Assembly (NCBI GenBank): GCA_003584705.1
Contig: AP018536.1
Coordinates: forward strand, 248,001-312,000
Direction of reading: 5' to 3'
DNA from: Lachnospiraceae bacterium GAM79
GTDB taxonomy: Bacteria > Bacillota > Clostridia > Lachnospirales > Lachnospiraceae
DNA: 64,000 bases
A program made the position numbers and the translations under genes. Of the stretch, positions 52,550-61,631 are shown in pieces; position 1 is the stretch's first letter, and each line of letters begins with the position of its first letter. Under the pieces are notes generated by a model. It made no database searches. It had not been told where the DNA came from and saw nothing but the letters and a program-made list of their open reading frames with translations.

Positions 52550-53622
52550 TATTAAATGCCTGGGATGATGTGGAGGTCCAGTATTCTGGTGGAGTGACAG
52601 AAAAATTGAAAGAGCATTTTGAAAGCCCCGAACATGCCATCAATGTCATTCGGCGTATGTTGCATGTGTCTGGAATGGTGCTGGATGATGCGAGTCCAAG
52701 CGTTCTGGGACATTTAAGTAAAAATATCCGTATTGCTGTACTGAAGACACCTCTTGTTGATGAGGATGTCGGGGTGGCAGCCTCGATCCGAATTGTGAAT
52801 CCCCAGAGCATGAAGAAACAGGACTTTATAAAGGGAGGAACGGCAACCAGTCAGATGCTGGATTTTTTATCGGAGTGCATCCGGTATGGAATCTCTGTGT
52901 GTGTGGCGGGAGCCACAAGCTCCGGAAAAACCACCCTGTTAGGCTGGCTTCTGACCACAATTCCGGACGGTAAGCGTATTTACAGTATTGAGAATGGTTC
53001 AAGGGAGCTGGCGCTGGTACGCAGAAAGGATGGGAGGGTAGTCAATTCCGTGATTCATACCTTGACCCGTGACAGCGAGAATGAGAGGCAGAGAGTAGAT
53101 CAGATTGCACTCCTTGATATGGCGCTACGCTTTAATCCGGACATTATTGTGGTAGGAGAAATGCGTGGACCAGAAGCGAATGCGGCACAGGAGGCTGCCA
53201 GAACCGGTGTTGCGGTTGTGACAACCATCCACTCCATGAGTTGTGAGGCAACTTACCGCCGCATGGTTTCCCTGTGTAAACGTGCTGTGGATATGAGTGA
53301 TGAGACTTTGATGGGATTTGTAACGGAAGCCTATCCGATCATCGCTTTCTGCAAACAGCTGGAAAACAAGGAACGCCGTTTAATGGAAATCATGGAGTGT
53401 GAGATTCTGGCAGATGGAACCAGACGATACCGTCCGCTGTTTCAATATCAGATTACGGAAAACAGGGTGGAGGATGGAAAGTTTGTAATTGTGGGGCACC
53501 ATAGACAAATCAACCCAATCTCGGACAGTCTGGCAAGACGGCTGATGGAGAATGGAATGCCGCAGGAAACGCTGGCAGGACTTTTGAATGTAAAAAAGGA
53601 TAGAGGGGAGGAGAATGAATGA
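52550..53622 (+). CDS. tadA: TadA/CpaF ATPase, exon 2
   Basis: Supplies the last two bases of codon 193 and the ATPase core: Walker A GATSSGKTT (about 313 of the spliced protein), FNPDIIVVGEMRGPEA as Walker B, and TTIHSMSCEATYRRMV as the His box. Secretion ATPase of the element's Tad pilus. A chance ATG-like frame from 52507 inside the intron is not a real start, since it would lack the N1 domain. Overlaps the TadB start by 4 bp. Confidence 0.9.
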
Positions 53623-54548
53623 CGGCGATTCAGCTATTGGCGTGTGCGGGAATGATCGTGGGTGTATTTTTACTGCTGGGAATGAAGCCAGTGGAGTTTA
53701 CGGACAGCCTGTTTGGATTTCTATTGAATCCAAAACGAAGTCTGCGGGAAGACATCAGGGAATCATCAGGAAGAAAAAAATCAGGGATTTTGCGCAGGGA
53801 ACTGGAGGAAGCACAGAACATCCTTCAAATGACGGGCAGGGGGAACCGGTTTTCCATCATCTGCGCAGTTGCTCTGGCACTGTTTTGCGCTGGGGGATCC
53901 ATTGCTATTTTGTTGGGAAATTTTTTCCTTGCTCCGGTGATGGCAGTGGGTTTTTTATTTCTACCATTCTGGTATGTGAAACTGACTGCCAATCATTATA
54001 AAAGGGATGTGTCTGCAGAACTGGAAACGGCGCTTTCGGTCATTACCACAGCATATCTGAGGACAGAAGATATTGTGACGGCGGTGGAGGAGAATATAGC
54101 ATATTTAAATCCTCCAGTGTCCAGAGTATTTCAGGATTTTCTTATCCAGATTAAAATGGTAAATCCGGATGTTCAGGCCGCCCTTCGGATTTTGCGGGGA
54201 AGGATTGATAATGAGGTGTTTCGGGAGTGGTGCGATGCGGTCAGTGACTGCCAGCATGACCGGAGTTTAAAGACTACACTGCCGCCCATCGTATCAAAGC
54301 TGTCAGATATGCGGAATGTGAACGCAGAACTGGAATACATGATTGCAGAACCAAGAAAAGAGTTTATGATCATGGTTGTGTTTGTAGTAGGCAATATTCC
54401 TCTTATGTATCTGCTGAATCAGGACTGGTATGATGTACTGATGCATACGGTACTGGGACAGTGTATTCTGGCTGCCACTGCGGCGGCTATTTTTATATCC
54501 GCTGGCTTTGTAGTGAAACTGACCCGTCCCATTGAATACAGGAGGTAG
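53619..54548 (+). CDS. tadB: TadB-type platform protein of the element
   Basis: 309 aa, ATGA overlap with tadA. One N-terminal helix, a basic cytoplasmic stretch, two helices at about 75-115, a T2SSF-like domain (ELETALSVITTAYLRTEDIV, WCDAVSDCQHDRSLKTTLP) and two C-terminal helices. Inner-membrane platform with TadC. More divergent from typical TadB than the chromosomal copy. Confidence 0.8.
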   Translation: MTAIQLLACAGMIVGVFLLLGMKPVEFTDSLFGFLLNPKRSLREDIRESSGRKKSGILRRELEEAQNILQMTGRGNRFSIICAVALALFCAGGSIAILLGNFFLAPVMAVGFLFLPFWYVKLTANHYKRDVSAELETALSVITTAYLRTEDIVTAVEENIAYLNPPVSRVFQDFLIQIKMVNPDVQAALRILRGRIDNEVFREWCDAVSDCQHDRSLKTTLPPIVSKLSDMRNVNAELEYMIAEPRKEFMIMVVFVVGNIPLMYLLNQDWYDVLMHTVLGQCILAATAAAIFISAGFVVKLTRPIEYRR

Positions 54549-54550
54549 CT

Positions 54551-55423
54551 ATGGAAGGCTTGTTATTTTTATTCGGGCTGTTTTTAGCTCTGGGACTTTT
54601 CTTTTTAACTGCGTCTGTTCTAAAGTTACCTACCATGGGTGCGGCGAAGGCCATGCTGGGTACGGTAAAACAGGAGCGGAAAGCGGCAAAGACATTGGAA
54701 ACTTATTTTATGATCCTAGCAGTGCGACTGTCTGGTTTCATCCGGATGGATGCATATAAGAGAAGCAGGATGCAGAATGTGTTAAAAGCCAGTGGAATGA
54801 ATATGACCCCGGAAGTGTATCAGGCGTATGCTCTGGTAAAGTCAGGCGCAGTACTTTTGGGGGCGATTCCCTGCATGTTCCTTTTTCCGCTACTGGTTCC
54901 TGTCGTGGTTGTGCTGGCCTTACTTCTTTACTTTAAGGAAAATCAGAAAGCGGATGAAACCTTAAAGGCAAAGCGGGAAGAGATAGAGGGGGAGCTTCCG
55001 AGAATGGTGGCGACTATGGAACAGGAACTGAAAGCAAGCCGTAATGTGATCGGTATGTTGGAGCGATTCAAGGGGAATGCGGGACCAGCGCTGACTGGAG
55101 AGTTAGATATCCTTCTGGCGGATATGCGTTCCTCCAATTATGAAGCGGCGCTGACACGATTTGAGGCAAGACTGAACTCGCCCATGCTGTCCGATGTGGT
55201 ACGTGGATTGATTGGTGTCCTTCGAGGGGATGACAGCACAGTGTATTTTCAGATGCTGGCTCATGATTTTAAGCAGATCGAACTGCAGAGATTAAAAGCA
55301 CAGGCACAGAAAATCCCTCCTAAGATCCGTGTTTTTTCCTTTGTCATGCTGGTATGTTTTCTGCTGACTTATTTGGCGATTATCTGCTATGTGGCATTGG
55401 AGAGCCTTGGAGGAATGTTTTAG
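54551..55423 (+). CDS. tadC: TadC-type platform protein of the element
   Basis: 290 aa, normal TadC length, 2 bp after tadB. N-terminal helix, helices at about 95-135, T2SSF domain (LPRMVATMEQELKASRNVIG, RFEARLNSPMLSDVVRGLIG) and a last helix FVMLVCFLLTYLAIICYVAL. Lacks the large external insert of the chromosomal copy. Confidence 0.82.
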   Translation: MEGLLFLFGLFLALGLFFLTASVLKLPTMGAAKAMLGTVKQERKAAKTLETYFMILAVRLSGFIRMDAYKRSRMQNVLKASGMNMTPEVYQAYALVKSGAVLLGAIPCMFLFPLLVPVVVVLALLLYFKENQKADETLKAKREEIEGELPRMVATMEQELKASRNVIGMLERFKGNAGPALTGELDILLADMRSSNYEAALTRFEARLNSPMLSDVVRGLIGVLRGDDSTVYFQMLAHDFKQIELQRLKAQAQKIPPKIRVFSFVMLVCFLLTYLAIICYVALESLGGMF

Positions 55424-55440
55424 ACAGGAAGGAGGAGAGG

Positions 55441-55851
55441 ATGAGGAGTCATCGTTTATGGAGAGCGTTGTCAGAAAGACGGGGCGAAGGATATGTGGAT
55501 GTGATCGTGCTGGTTTTGTGTGCGGTCATGGTGCTTGCCCTTGCCATGCGTGTGCTTCCGGTTTTTATTCAGAAACAGCAGCTGGATACCTTCGCTACAG
55601 AACTGGTGCGTGAAGCAGAGGTAAGCGGGCGCGTAGGTGCAGAGACAAGCCGCCGTGCCGCTGTGCTGTCGGAAAAAACAGGGCTTCATCCGGACATTTT
55701 ATGGTCCAGTCATGGAAGAATCCAGTTAAATGAAGAGGTTACCGTTACCCTGACGATGGATACAAATATCGGTCTGTTTGGCGAGTTTGCTTCTTTTCCG
55801 GTTACGCTTCGCGCACAGGCAGCTGGAAAATCAGAAGTTTACTGGAAATGA
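55441..55851 (+). CDS. DUF4320 family pseudopilin-like protein
   Basis: 136 aa, AGGAAGGAGGAGAGG before ATG 55441. A 14-residue basic leader ends in RRG, then EGYVDVIVLVLCAVMVLALA: the same G|E-x-x-x-D motif as in the 46786 pilin, one helix, and a beta-rich exterior domain. Likely processed by the element's prepilin peptidase and built into or beside the pilus. Family call DUF4320 from pattern. Confidence 0.7.
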   Translation: MRSHRLWRALSERRGEGYVDVIVLVLCAVMVLALAMRVLPVFIQKQQLDTFATELVREAEVSGRVGAETSRRAAVLSEKTGLHPDILWSSHGRIQLNEEVTVTLTMDTNIGLFGEFASFPVTLRAQAAGKSEVYWK

Positions 55852-55861
55852 GGTGGAGGGA

Positions 55862-56419
55862 TTGCGGAAACGGATGAAAGAGATACTGAGAGACAGGCGA
55901 GCCTCCTCATTTCCCATGACCATCGGGATTGTTCTTTCGCTGATTATTCTGATGTGTGGGATTAGTGAGTATTTCCGGCTTCAAGTCATTGCGGCAGGTG
56001 TGCGGGAAGCCGTGGAGGATGCTGTCATTTCCACAGTCAATGATAATTATGCAGGTGTGTATCATGGAGTCAGGGAGGGATATTCTGGCAGCTATGTTCC
56101 CTTTGGAGAGGGAAGCTGGGAAGAAGATCTGAATGAAGGGGACATTTATGATTATCTGGATGAAACCATAGGGACCCAATTGTCTGGCGGCAGGCATGTA
56201 AAGTATGCGGATACTGGAACTGCAATGGAGTTTGCCATAGATAGCCTGCAAGTGACGCTTCGGAATGCACCTCTGGCTCCATCGGATCCAGCCCATGCGC
56301 AGCGGTTTGAGGCAGATGCCATTGTTAGACTGGAGGTTCCAGTTCGGTTTGGCGGTCGGATTCTTCCATCCATGTGGATCACATTGAAGGTACAGGCTGG
56401 ATATACAGAGGTGTTCTAG
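55862..56419 (+). CDS. TadE-like minor pilin/membrane protein
   Basis: 185 aa from a TTG with GAGGTGGAG upstream; ATG 55874 is the alternative. One N-terminal helix (MTIGIVLSLIILMCGI, about 18-36) followed by an exterior domain with many Gly, Tyr and Asp. The order after TadC and the single-helix build fit TadE/TadF. Starts 10 bp after the preceding stop. Confidence 0.65.
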   Translation: MRKRMKEILRDRRASSFPMTIGIVLSLIILMCGISEYFRLQVIAAGVREAVEDAVISTVNDNYAGVYHGVREGYSGSYVPFGEGSWEEDLNEGDIYDYLDETIGTQLSGGRHVKYADTGTAMEFAIDSLQVTLRNAPLAPSDPAHAQRFEADAIVRLEVPVRFGGRILPSMWITLKVQAGYTEVF

Positions 56420-56500
56420 GGAATGACCTGGACTTTGAGAGGATTGTATAGTATGTTGTGCATAACAAAACAGAAAACAGGATAAAGGAGGAGCAGAATC

Positions 56501-57109
56501 ATGAAACTGACAGAGAAGATGAAAAAGAATCTGGCAATTTTGGGCGGCGTGCTCATAGGAATCGGCCTGATCGCTGCCATTGGAATGCAGTTTGGTCCGA
56601 AACCGTCCGGTGAAGATGTTCTGCCAGGAACAGGGGAGACGGAAACAGAATTGATTGTAGATCCTGGAGATTTTGAAAAGAAGGAAGAGGAAAGTAAAGT
56701 AGTATCCAGAGAAGAAGAGAGCCTTGTGATTCATCCAGGAATCGGAGAAAATCAGGAAACAGACACTCAGGCGGTGGACAGCCGGTCGCCACAGACTGAT
56801 CAGACAACGCAGAGTATTCAACCAAAACCAACTAAACCAGAACCGCCAAGCAAGGAGATCCTGACAGATCCAACACAAAAACCAGATGGTACAAAGCAGG
56901 ATACCCCTCCGGTTCCCGTGGATCATGAAGCGGTAGAAAAACCGTCCGAACCGGTAGCAGATCCGGAACAGCCGCAGGCAGGAGATACTTCCGGGAACCA
57001 GATCTATGTTCCAGGATTCGGCTGGGTAGAAAACCATGGAGGAGGAGGCTCTGGAACTGCAGCAGAAGATATGTATGAAAACGGGAATAAGATTGGCATT
57101 ATGGATTAA
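56501..57109 (+). CDS. DUF6550-like anchored protein with proline-rich spacer
   Basis: 202 aa, AAAGGAGGAG before the ATG. A membrane anchor (residues 11-29) is followed by a long Glu/Thr/Pro/Gln-rich spacer and a conserved-looking end with NQIYVPGFGWVENHGG and AAEDMYENGNKIGIMD, which I associate with DUF6550 on similar elements. Probably spans the wall and presents its C-terminal motif. A terminator hairpin follows. Confidence 0.65.
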   Translation: MKLTEKMKKNLAILGGVLIGIGLIAAIGMQFGPKPSGEDVLPGTGETETELIVDPGDFEKKEEESKVVSREEESLVIHPGIGENQETDTQAVDSRSPQTDQTTQSIQPKPTKPEPPSKEILTDPTQKPDGTKQDTPPVPVDHEAVEKPSEPVADPEQPQAGDTSGNQIYVPGFGWVENHGGGGSGTAAEDMYENGNKIGIMD

Positions 57110-57123
57110 GACAGAAAGAAGAA

Positions 57124-57150
57124 GCACCACATCAATGTGGTGTTTTTTCT
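57124..57150 (+). terminator. Terminator after the DUF6550-like gene
   Basis: CACCACAT and ATGTGGTG lie 2 nt apart and are followed by TTTTTTCTTTT. Splits the pilus operon from the large secreted-protein gene, perhaps only partly. Confidence 0.75.
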
Positions 57151-57205
57151 TTTCCCAGATACCAGGGAAGGAAACAAGGCTTCCTGTGGTTGGAAAGGAG
57201 GATAC

Positions 57206-58909
57206 TTGAAACAGAAGAAATGTGTGTTTTTCATAGTCTCAATCTTACTGTCTTTGATACTCTCCATCCAGGTTTATGCAGTAGGGGACGGAAATCTTGA
57301 TGGGGGAGGCGGAAGTATGGGACAGGGGACCAGTCAGAATTCCTGGTCACCGGGAAATGAAGGGGTGCGGGTTACTGTCATTCGGGCAGAGAGCCATGAT
57401 CCGGTAACAAGACCGATTGACTTAACAAACAAGCATCCGAATATTGCCTACTCCTTTGGGAAAGTCAGTAAAATGTCTTATACCAGAGGAAGTGCTTTGA
57501 TGATTGATACCAATCCATATGAGTATGTAAATCCGGCACAGTCTCTACCCAGAATCATCAGCTCGAAAAGTCTGGGGCAGGCAAATATTGAGCAGATTAA
57601 AAGTTATTTTACAGATGAACAGGTGGTGCGCAGCATTGCAGGACTGACTGGAATGGATTTTGACACACTGGTGGGAGGGGAGTATAGGCTCTTATTGGAG
57701 CCGATCAGTTTTCTTAAATTTCAAGGAACCCTGATTGCAGTTACAGCAACAGAGGCAGCGCTCTATGATGAGATGTTAAGTGGTGGGCTTCGTGCTGTCC
57801 TTCCAACAGTGGCATTTCAGAATCTACCACTTTCTATGTTTTTGGAAACACCGGATCTGGGATATCCGGCTTGGGGAGGTCCTACATCGGGAATCCGTTC
57901 CAACAGTGAAATAAAAAGTTCCCTGGGACTTGGCATTGTACGGTTTCGGGATGTGCCACCAGAGGAACCGGAGATCACGACCTATGATTATGAGTATAGG
58001 ACTAACACGGAAGTGATTACGGCAGTAGAGGTACGCGGAGGACAGAGTGATCCGGATCATCCGGTATCCGTAACATTTTCCGTAGGAGGAAGAAGCTACG
58101 AGGTGGGAGAGGTATATTATCCGTCCGGTGACAGTCAGCTGGCTTGGATCCGCTGGACAACACCGGAGCAGCCTCAGACTATGACGATGACCGTCCGTGT
58201 GCGGGGCGGAGGAGGAATAAGTAAAGGAACTCTTCACATCAAGGTTGTGGATCTGGATGAAAATCCACCGCCAGATCCCAATGCGGATGACCGGAATGAC
58301 GGGTTTACAAGACCTTCGGTTCCTTCCAATGCAGAAGTAACCTTTGCATCCTGGGGTGTGTGGAGGCCATGGTGGAGGGAATACTGGGTATGGCACAGCG
58401 GGGATGAGGATGATGACGGGTACTGGTGTGACCATGGCTGGTGGGAGTTTGACCTGGACCGATACTCCGCAAGCCTGACTGCAGATATGAGAATTACAAC
58501 CGATGAAAAGTCCCCTACCGCTACGGGAAGGACGATGAAATCCGGTTATGGATTCCAGGAAAAGGTAACAACTCATGTCAGCACCAATCAGAGTTCTGCA
58601 GTGACATCTGCGCAGAATGCGGTGACTTATTTTCCGGAATTTCAGTATGAGAGGTTTTGGAGGCTTTTGGAACGGATGAATGGCGGCTATGATATGACCC
58701 ATGAGTTTAAGAAAAATGGTTACAGTACCTATGAGAGGAGAACGCATTTTACACCAATTTGGTATCCGGATGGAAGCTATACGCCGTATACATGGTTGTT
58801 GGATTGCTGGACACCGGCTGGGATGCTTTCCATGAATCTGACCGATTCCATTACCATTGACGGAAACCTATGGAGTGACTGGCACATCGCACCGCAGAAC
58901 CCAGAGTAG
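57206..58909 (+). CDS. Large secreted protein, candidate pilus tip or adhesion protein
   Basis: 567 aa from a TTG with AAAGGAGGAT upstream. The signal peptide (KKCVFFIVSILLSLILS) ends in QVYA. A Gly-rich start is followed by about 200 mixed residues, a beta domain (VEVRGGQSDPDHPVSVTFSV), a Pro/Asp linker and a Trp-rich C-terminal region (WRPWWREYWVW, WSDWHIAP). No sortase motif or membrane anchor, so it is released or held by the machine. Unknown family. Placed between the tad module and the T4SS genes, suiting a cell-contact role. Confidence 0.7.
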   Translation: MKQKKCVFFIVSILLSLILSIQVYAVGDGNLDGGGGSMGQGTSQNSWSPGNEGVRVTVIRAESHDPVTRPIDLTNKHPNIAYSFGKVSKMSYTRGSALMIDTNPYEYVNPAQSLPRIISSKSLGQANIEQIKSYFTDEQVVRSIAGLTGMDFDTLVGGEYRLLLEPISFLKFQGTLIAVTATEAALYDEMLSGGLRAVLPTVAFQNLPLSMFLETPDLGYPAWGGPTSGIRSNSEIKSSLGLGIVRFRDVPPEEPEITTYDYEYRTNTEVITAVEVRGGQSDPDHPVSVTFSVGGRSYEVGEVYYPSGDSQLAWIRWTTPEQPQTMTMTVRVRGGGGISKGTLHIKVVDLDENPPPDPNADDRNDGFTRPSVPSNAEVTFASWGVWRPWWREYWVWHSGDEDDDGYWCDHGWWEFDLDRYSASLTADMRITTDEKSPTATGRTMKSGYGFQEKVTTHVSTNQSSAVTSAQNAVTYFPEFQYERFWRLLERMNGGYDMTHEFKKNGYSTYERRTHFTPIWYPDGSYTPYTWLLDCWTPAGMLSMNLTDSITIDGNLWSDWHIAPQNPE

Positions 58910-58955
58910 GGGGAGTTTTTGCAGGAAATTACACAGGAATAGGAGGAACATTTTA

Positions 58956-59291
58956 ATGAAAACAAAGAAAATCATAACATCTGTTTGTACAGCCGCAGTT
59001 TTCGCAAGCCTAATCTGTATGCCGGCATATGCGGCTTCCGGGGACGTGGCCGGGGCGATTGAGGGAACCTGGCAGACGGCATCCCAACAGATCAAAACAG
59101 TTGTCGATCATGTTGTATTTCCAGCCATAGATCTGATCCTTGCCGTGTTCTTTTTTGGAAAACTGGGAACGGCATACTTTGATTATCGGAAACATGGGCA
59201 GTTTGAATGGGCAGCACCGGCAATTCTGTTTGCCTGTCTGGTATTTACACTGACTGCACCGCTTTATATCTGGCAGATTCTTGGAATTTAG
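58956..59291 (+). CDS. DUF3852 family protein
   Basis: 111 aa with AGGAGG before ATG 58956. Cleavable signal (ending MPAYA), then a short linker and two membrane helices (FPAIDLILAVFFFGKL; AAPAILFACLVFTLTAPLYI). This is the VirB2-like topology of DUF3852 proteins found ahead of the VirB6-like gene on Firmicute conjugative elements. It may be the conjugation-channel pilin analogue. Confidence 0.8.
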   Translation: MKTKKIITSVCTAAVFASLICMPAYAASGDVAGAIEGTWQTASQQIKTVVDHVVFPAIDLILAVFFFGKLGTAYFDYRKHGQFEWAAPAILFACLVFTLTAPLYIWQILGI

Positions 59292-59301
59292 GAGGTATAT
59301 C

Positions 59302-60321
59302 ATGGGATGTTGGGGAATTACTGCGTTTGAGTCCGATGCTGGACTAGATGCCATCAGTCTCATACGGAAACATCTTCCGGAACAAGGGGATGTAGAACTC
59401 CGGCAGATGCTTGCCTGGCTGAAGGCAGATTCTTGGAATGCCCCTCCGGAAGTGTCAGAAGGGGTGTCTCATACAAGCCCAATGGCAGTGGCAGAACTAA
59501 TTGTAAAATTCCAGGAGAAGGATTTTTCTGCACTGGATGGAATCAAGGGGGATAAGAAGTTTTCCTCCCTGTCTTCTTTTACAGCATCGAAAGAATCCCT
59601 TCAGTGGGTAAGGGAATATCTGTCGGAAACTCTTTTTTACAGCCGTAAATGTGCAAAAGAGCAGGAGAAGTCGGGAGTTTTGTGGGGCGGCTGGTTTCAG
59701 GAACGGGATTGGAAGCACTGGCAGGCGCATATGGAAAAACTGATTGGAAGGATGGATGAACTGCTTACAAGAGAGGGAGAAACAGTTGCATTATGGACAG
59801 GAAGCATTTGCCAGAAGGCGGAACCGGGAAAAATAGCAGGAAAGAAAGAAGGGGAAGAACGTGAGAACCCACATAGGTCGGAGGAGGAAAGCATGACATT
59901 TTTTGAAAGGGAACTAAAAAAAATGTTTGGAACGGGAGCGAGCTTTTCAGAACCAAGGTTTGTCGGGAATTGTTGTTATGGAAGGCTGACGGATCAGATC
60001 CGTGTCAAAATCAACTTTCAGACAGGCATGGTTGCGGATCATTATGACCGATTGAAAGTGACCCTTTTGAATCGGAATGAAGGAACGATCGACAGCATGG
60101 TTGTGAAATTTGGAGATGTGTGGGGTCTGAAAAAAACGACTAATCCCAACTTCCGCGACGGGGTAAATCCCCATATCTGGTCCTATGGAAAGGAGATCGG
60201 CTGGTATGTATATCAGCCCGGAAAAGAGGATTATAAAGTACTCAGTGAAGCGGTAAAGACCTATCTGCAAGTGTTTCAGGAACCGGAGGAAGCTATGCAA
60301 ATGGGACAGAAGATGTGTTAA
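59302..60321 (+). CDS. Fusion: DUF4259-like N-terminus with conserved mobile-element domain
   Basis: 339 aa from ATG 59302 with AGGAGG. MGCWGITAFESDAGLDAISL recalls DUF4259 (MGAWG-x-x-x-F-x-ND). From about residue 198, TFFERELKKMFGTGASFS...FVGNCCYGRL starts a separate domain that I recall as a stand-alone protein on related elements. An internal ATG (59893) has GGAGGAAAGC directly ahead, so that domain may also be made alone (142 aa). Function unknown. Confidence 0.65.
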   Translation: MGCWGITAFESDAGLDAISLIRKHLPEQGDVELRQMLAWLKADSWNAPPEVSEGVSHTSPMAVAELIVKFQEKDFSALDGIKGDKKFSSLSSFTASKESLQWVREYLSETLFYSRKCAKEQEKSGVLWGGWFQERDWKHWQAHMEKLIGRMDELLTREGETVALWTGSICQKAEPGKIAGKKEGEERENPHRSEEESMTFFERELKKMFGTGASFSEPRFVGNCCYGRLTDQIRVKINFQTGMVADHYDRLKVTLLNRNEGTIDSMVVKFGDVWGLKKTTNPNFRDGVNPHIWSYGKEIGWYVYQPGKEDYKVLSEAVKTYLQVFQEPEEAMQMGQKMC

Positions 60322-60338
60322 GGGGAGGTGGTTAAAAC

Positions 60339-61241
60339 TTGTTTATCTGGGATTTTGTTGCAGACACGGTTCTGGGACAGATCATTGACTGGCTGTATGG
60401 TCAGATTGTTGGATTTCTGGGGGATTTTTTCATGCAGATGGGAAGCATGGGGGCTGAACTGTTCGAAATGAGCTGGGTACAGTCTGTTGTGCTTCTTTTT
60501 TATTATCTGGCATGGGCACTTTATGTGACGGGAATCGTAGTGGCAGCCTTTGAATGCGGAATTGAATATCAGAATGGCAGGGGAAGCATACGCGATACTG
60601 CCCTGAATGTAATCAAAGGATTCCTGGCAGCCAGCCTGTTTACGACTGTTCCAGTGGAACTTTATAAGCTCAGTATTTCACTTCAGGGGAGTTTTACAGC
60701 CGGTATTACAGGATTGGGAGAAGATATTGGGACAGTTGCGGCAGGGATTGTGCAGTCTCTTCAGGATGCAGCTACCTGGCAAGAAGCTGCCACATCTGGA
60801 GTTTTTGGTGGAATCGGAAGTATCAGCAGCCCGATTTTTATGATCTTTCTCTTGATCCTCATGGGTTATGCGGTAATCAAAGTGTTCTTTGCGAACTTAA
60901 AACGGGGTGGGATCCTGCTGATCCAGATTGCAGTAGGGAGCCTTTATTTATTCAGTGTGCCAAGGGGATATATTGATGGATTTGTTGGCTGGTGCAAGCA
61001 GGTAATCGGTCTGTGCCTGACCGCTTTTTTACAGGCGACGGTCCTGATCGCAGGTCTGATGGTCGTTAAGGATCAGGCACTGCTTGGTCTGGGACTTATG
61101 TTATCGGCAGGTGAGATTCCGCGGATTGCGGGGCAGTTTGGGTTGGAAACGGGAACCAAAGCAAATGTGATGGGAGCAGTCTATGCAGCGCAGGGAGCTA
61201 TGAACCTAACAAGGACGGTTGTGCAAGTGGTTTCTAAGTAG
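60339..61241 (+). CDS. VirB6/TrbL-like conjugation membrane protein
   Basis: 300 aa from a TTG with GGGGAGGTGG upstream. Starts with an amphipathic region (VADTVLGQIIDWLYGQIVGF) and has six to seven hydrophobic helices, the layout of VirB6/TrbL channel proteins of Gram-positive type IV secretion systems. Lies between the DUF3852 gene and the VirB3-like gene at the edge, the usual order. No catalytic motif expected. Confidence 0.8.
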   Translation: MFIWDFVADTVLGQIIDWLYGQIVGFLGDFFMQMGSMGAELFEMSWVQSVVLLFYYLAWALYVTGIVVAAFECGIEYQNGRGSIRDTALNVIKGFLAASLFTTVPVELYKLSISLQGSFTAGITGLGEDIGTVAAGIVQSLQDAATWQEAATSGVFGGIGSISSPIFMIFLLILMGYAVIKVFFANLKRGGILLIQIAVGSLYLFSVPRGYIDGFVGWCKQVIGLCLTAFLQATVLIAGLMVVKDQALLGLGLMLSAGEIPRIAGQFGLETGTKANVMGAVYAAQGAMNLTRTVVQVVSK

Positions 61242-61256
61242 AGAGGACGGTGAAGG

Positions 61257-61631
61257 ATGGAACGCAACAAACTGGTGTATATTGCATCTCCGTATTCTGG
61301 AGATGTTGAGCGGAATGTAGCATTTGCAAAGGCAGCCTGTCGTTATGCCATGAACCAGGGGGTTACGCCAATTGCCTCCCATCTGCTATATCCGCAGATG
61401 CTGGATGATGGAGTCCCAGAAGAGAGGAAGCTGGGAACAGATATGGGGCTTCGGATTTTGAAGGTGTGTGAGGAAGTCTGGGTGTGTGGAAGTGAACTGT
61501 CTTCAGGAATGGAACAGGAAATCCGTACAGCAAGGCAGCTTCAGATTCCGCTTAGACGGGTCAGCGAACAGGAGATTGGATGGGAACTATGTGAAGCACC
61601 GATACAAAAGGGAATGGAGATGGGCGGATGA
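61257..61631 (+). CDS. DUF4406/nucleoside 2-deoxyribosyltransferase-like protein
   Basis: 124 aa. KLVYIASPYSGDVERNVAFA is the substrate-loop signature of the DUF4406/deoxyribosyltransferase-like Rossmann fold, with ITPIASHLLYPQ-type and SSGMEQEIRTA segments also in place. Such small proteins are frequent on phages and conjugative elements next to methylases and may modify or hydrolyse nucleotides. ATGA overlap with the cytosine methylase. Confidence 0.75.
   Translation: MERNKLVYIASPYSGDVERNVAFAKAACRYAMNQGVTPIASHLLYPQMLDDGVPEERKLGTDMGLRILKVCEEVWVCGSELSSGMEQEIRTARQLQIPLRRVSEQEIGWELCEAPIQKGMEMGG

Noticed and set aside
55907-57130. 407-codon open frame on the minus strand
   Set aside because: It runs antisense through the TadE-like and DUF6550-like genes, is rich in Cys, His, Phe and Ser in the way shadow frames are, and has no ribosome binding site or family signal.
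57824-58747. 307-codon minus-strand frame under the large secreted protein
   Set aside because: Codon-mirrored shadow of a real gene; composition is not protein-like and no start signal is present.
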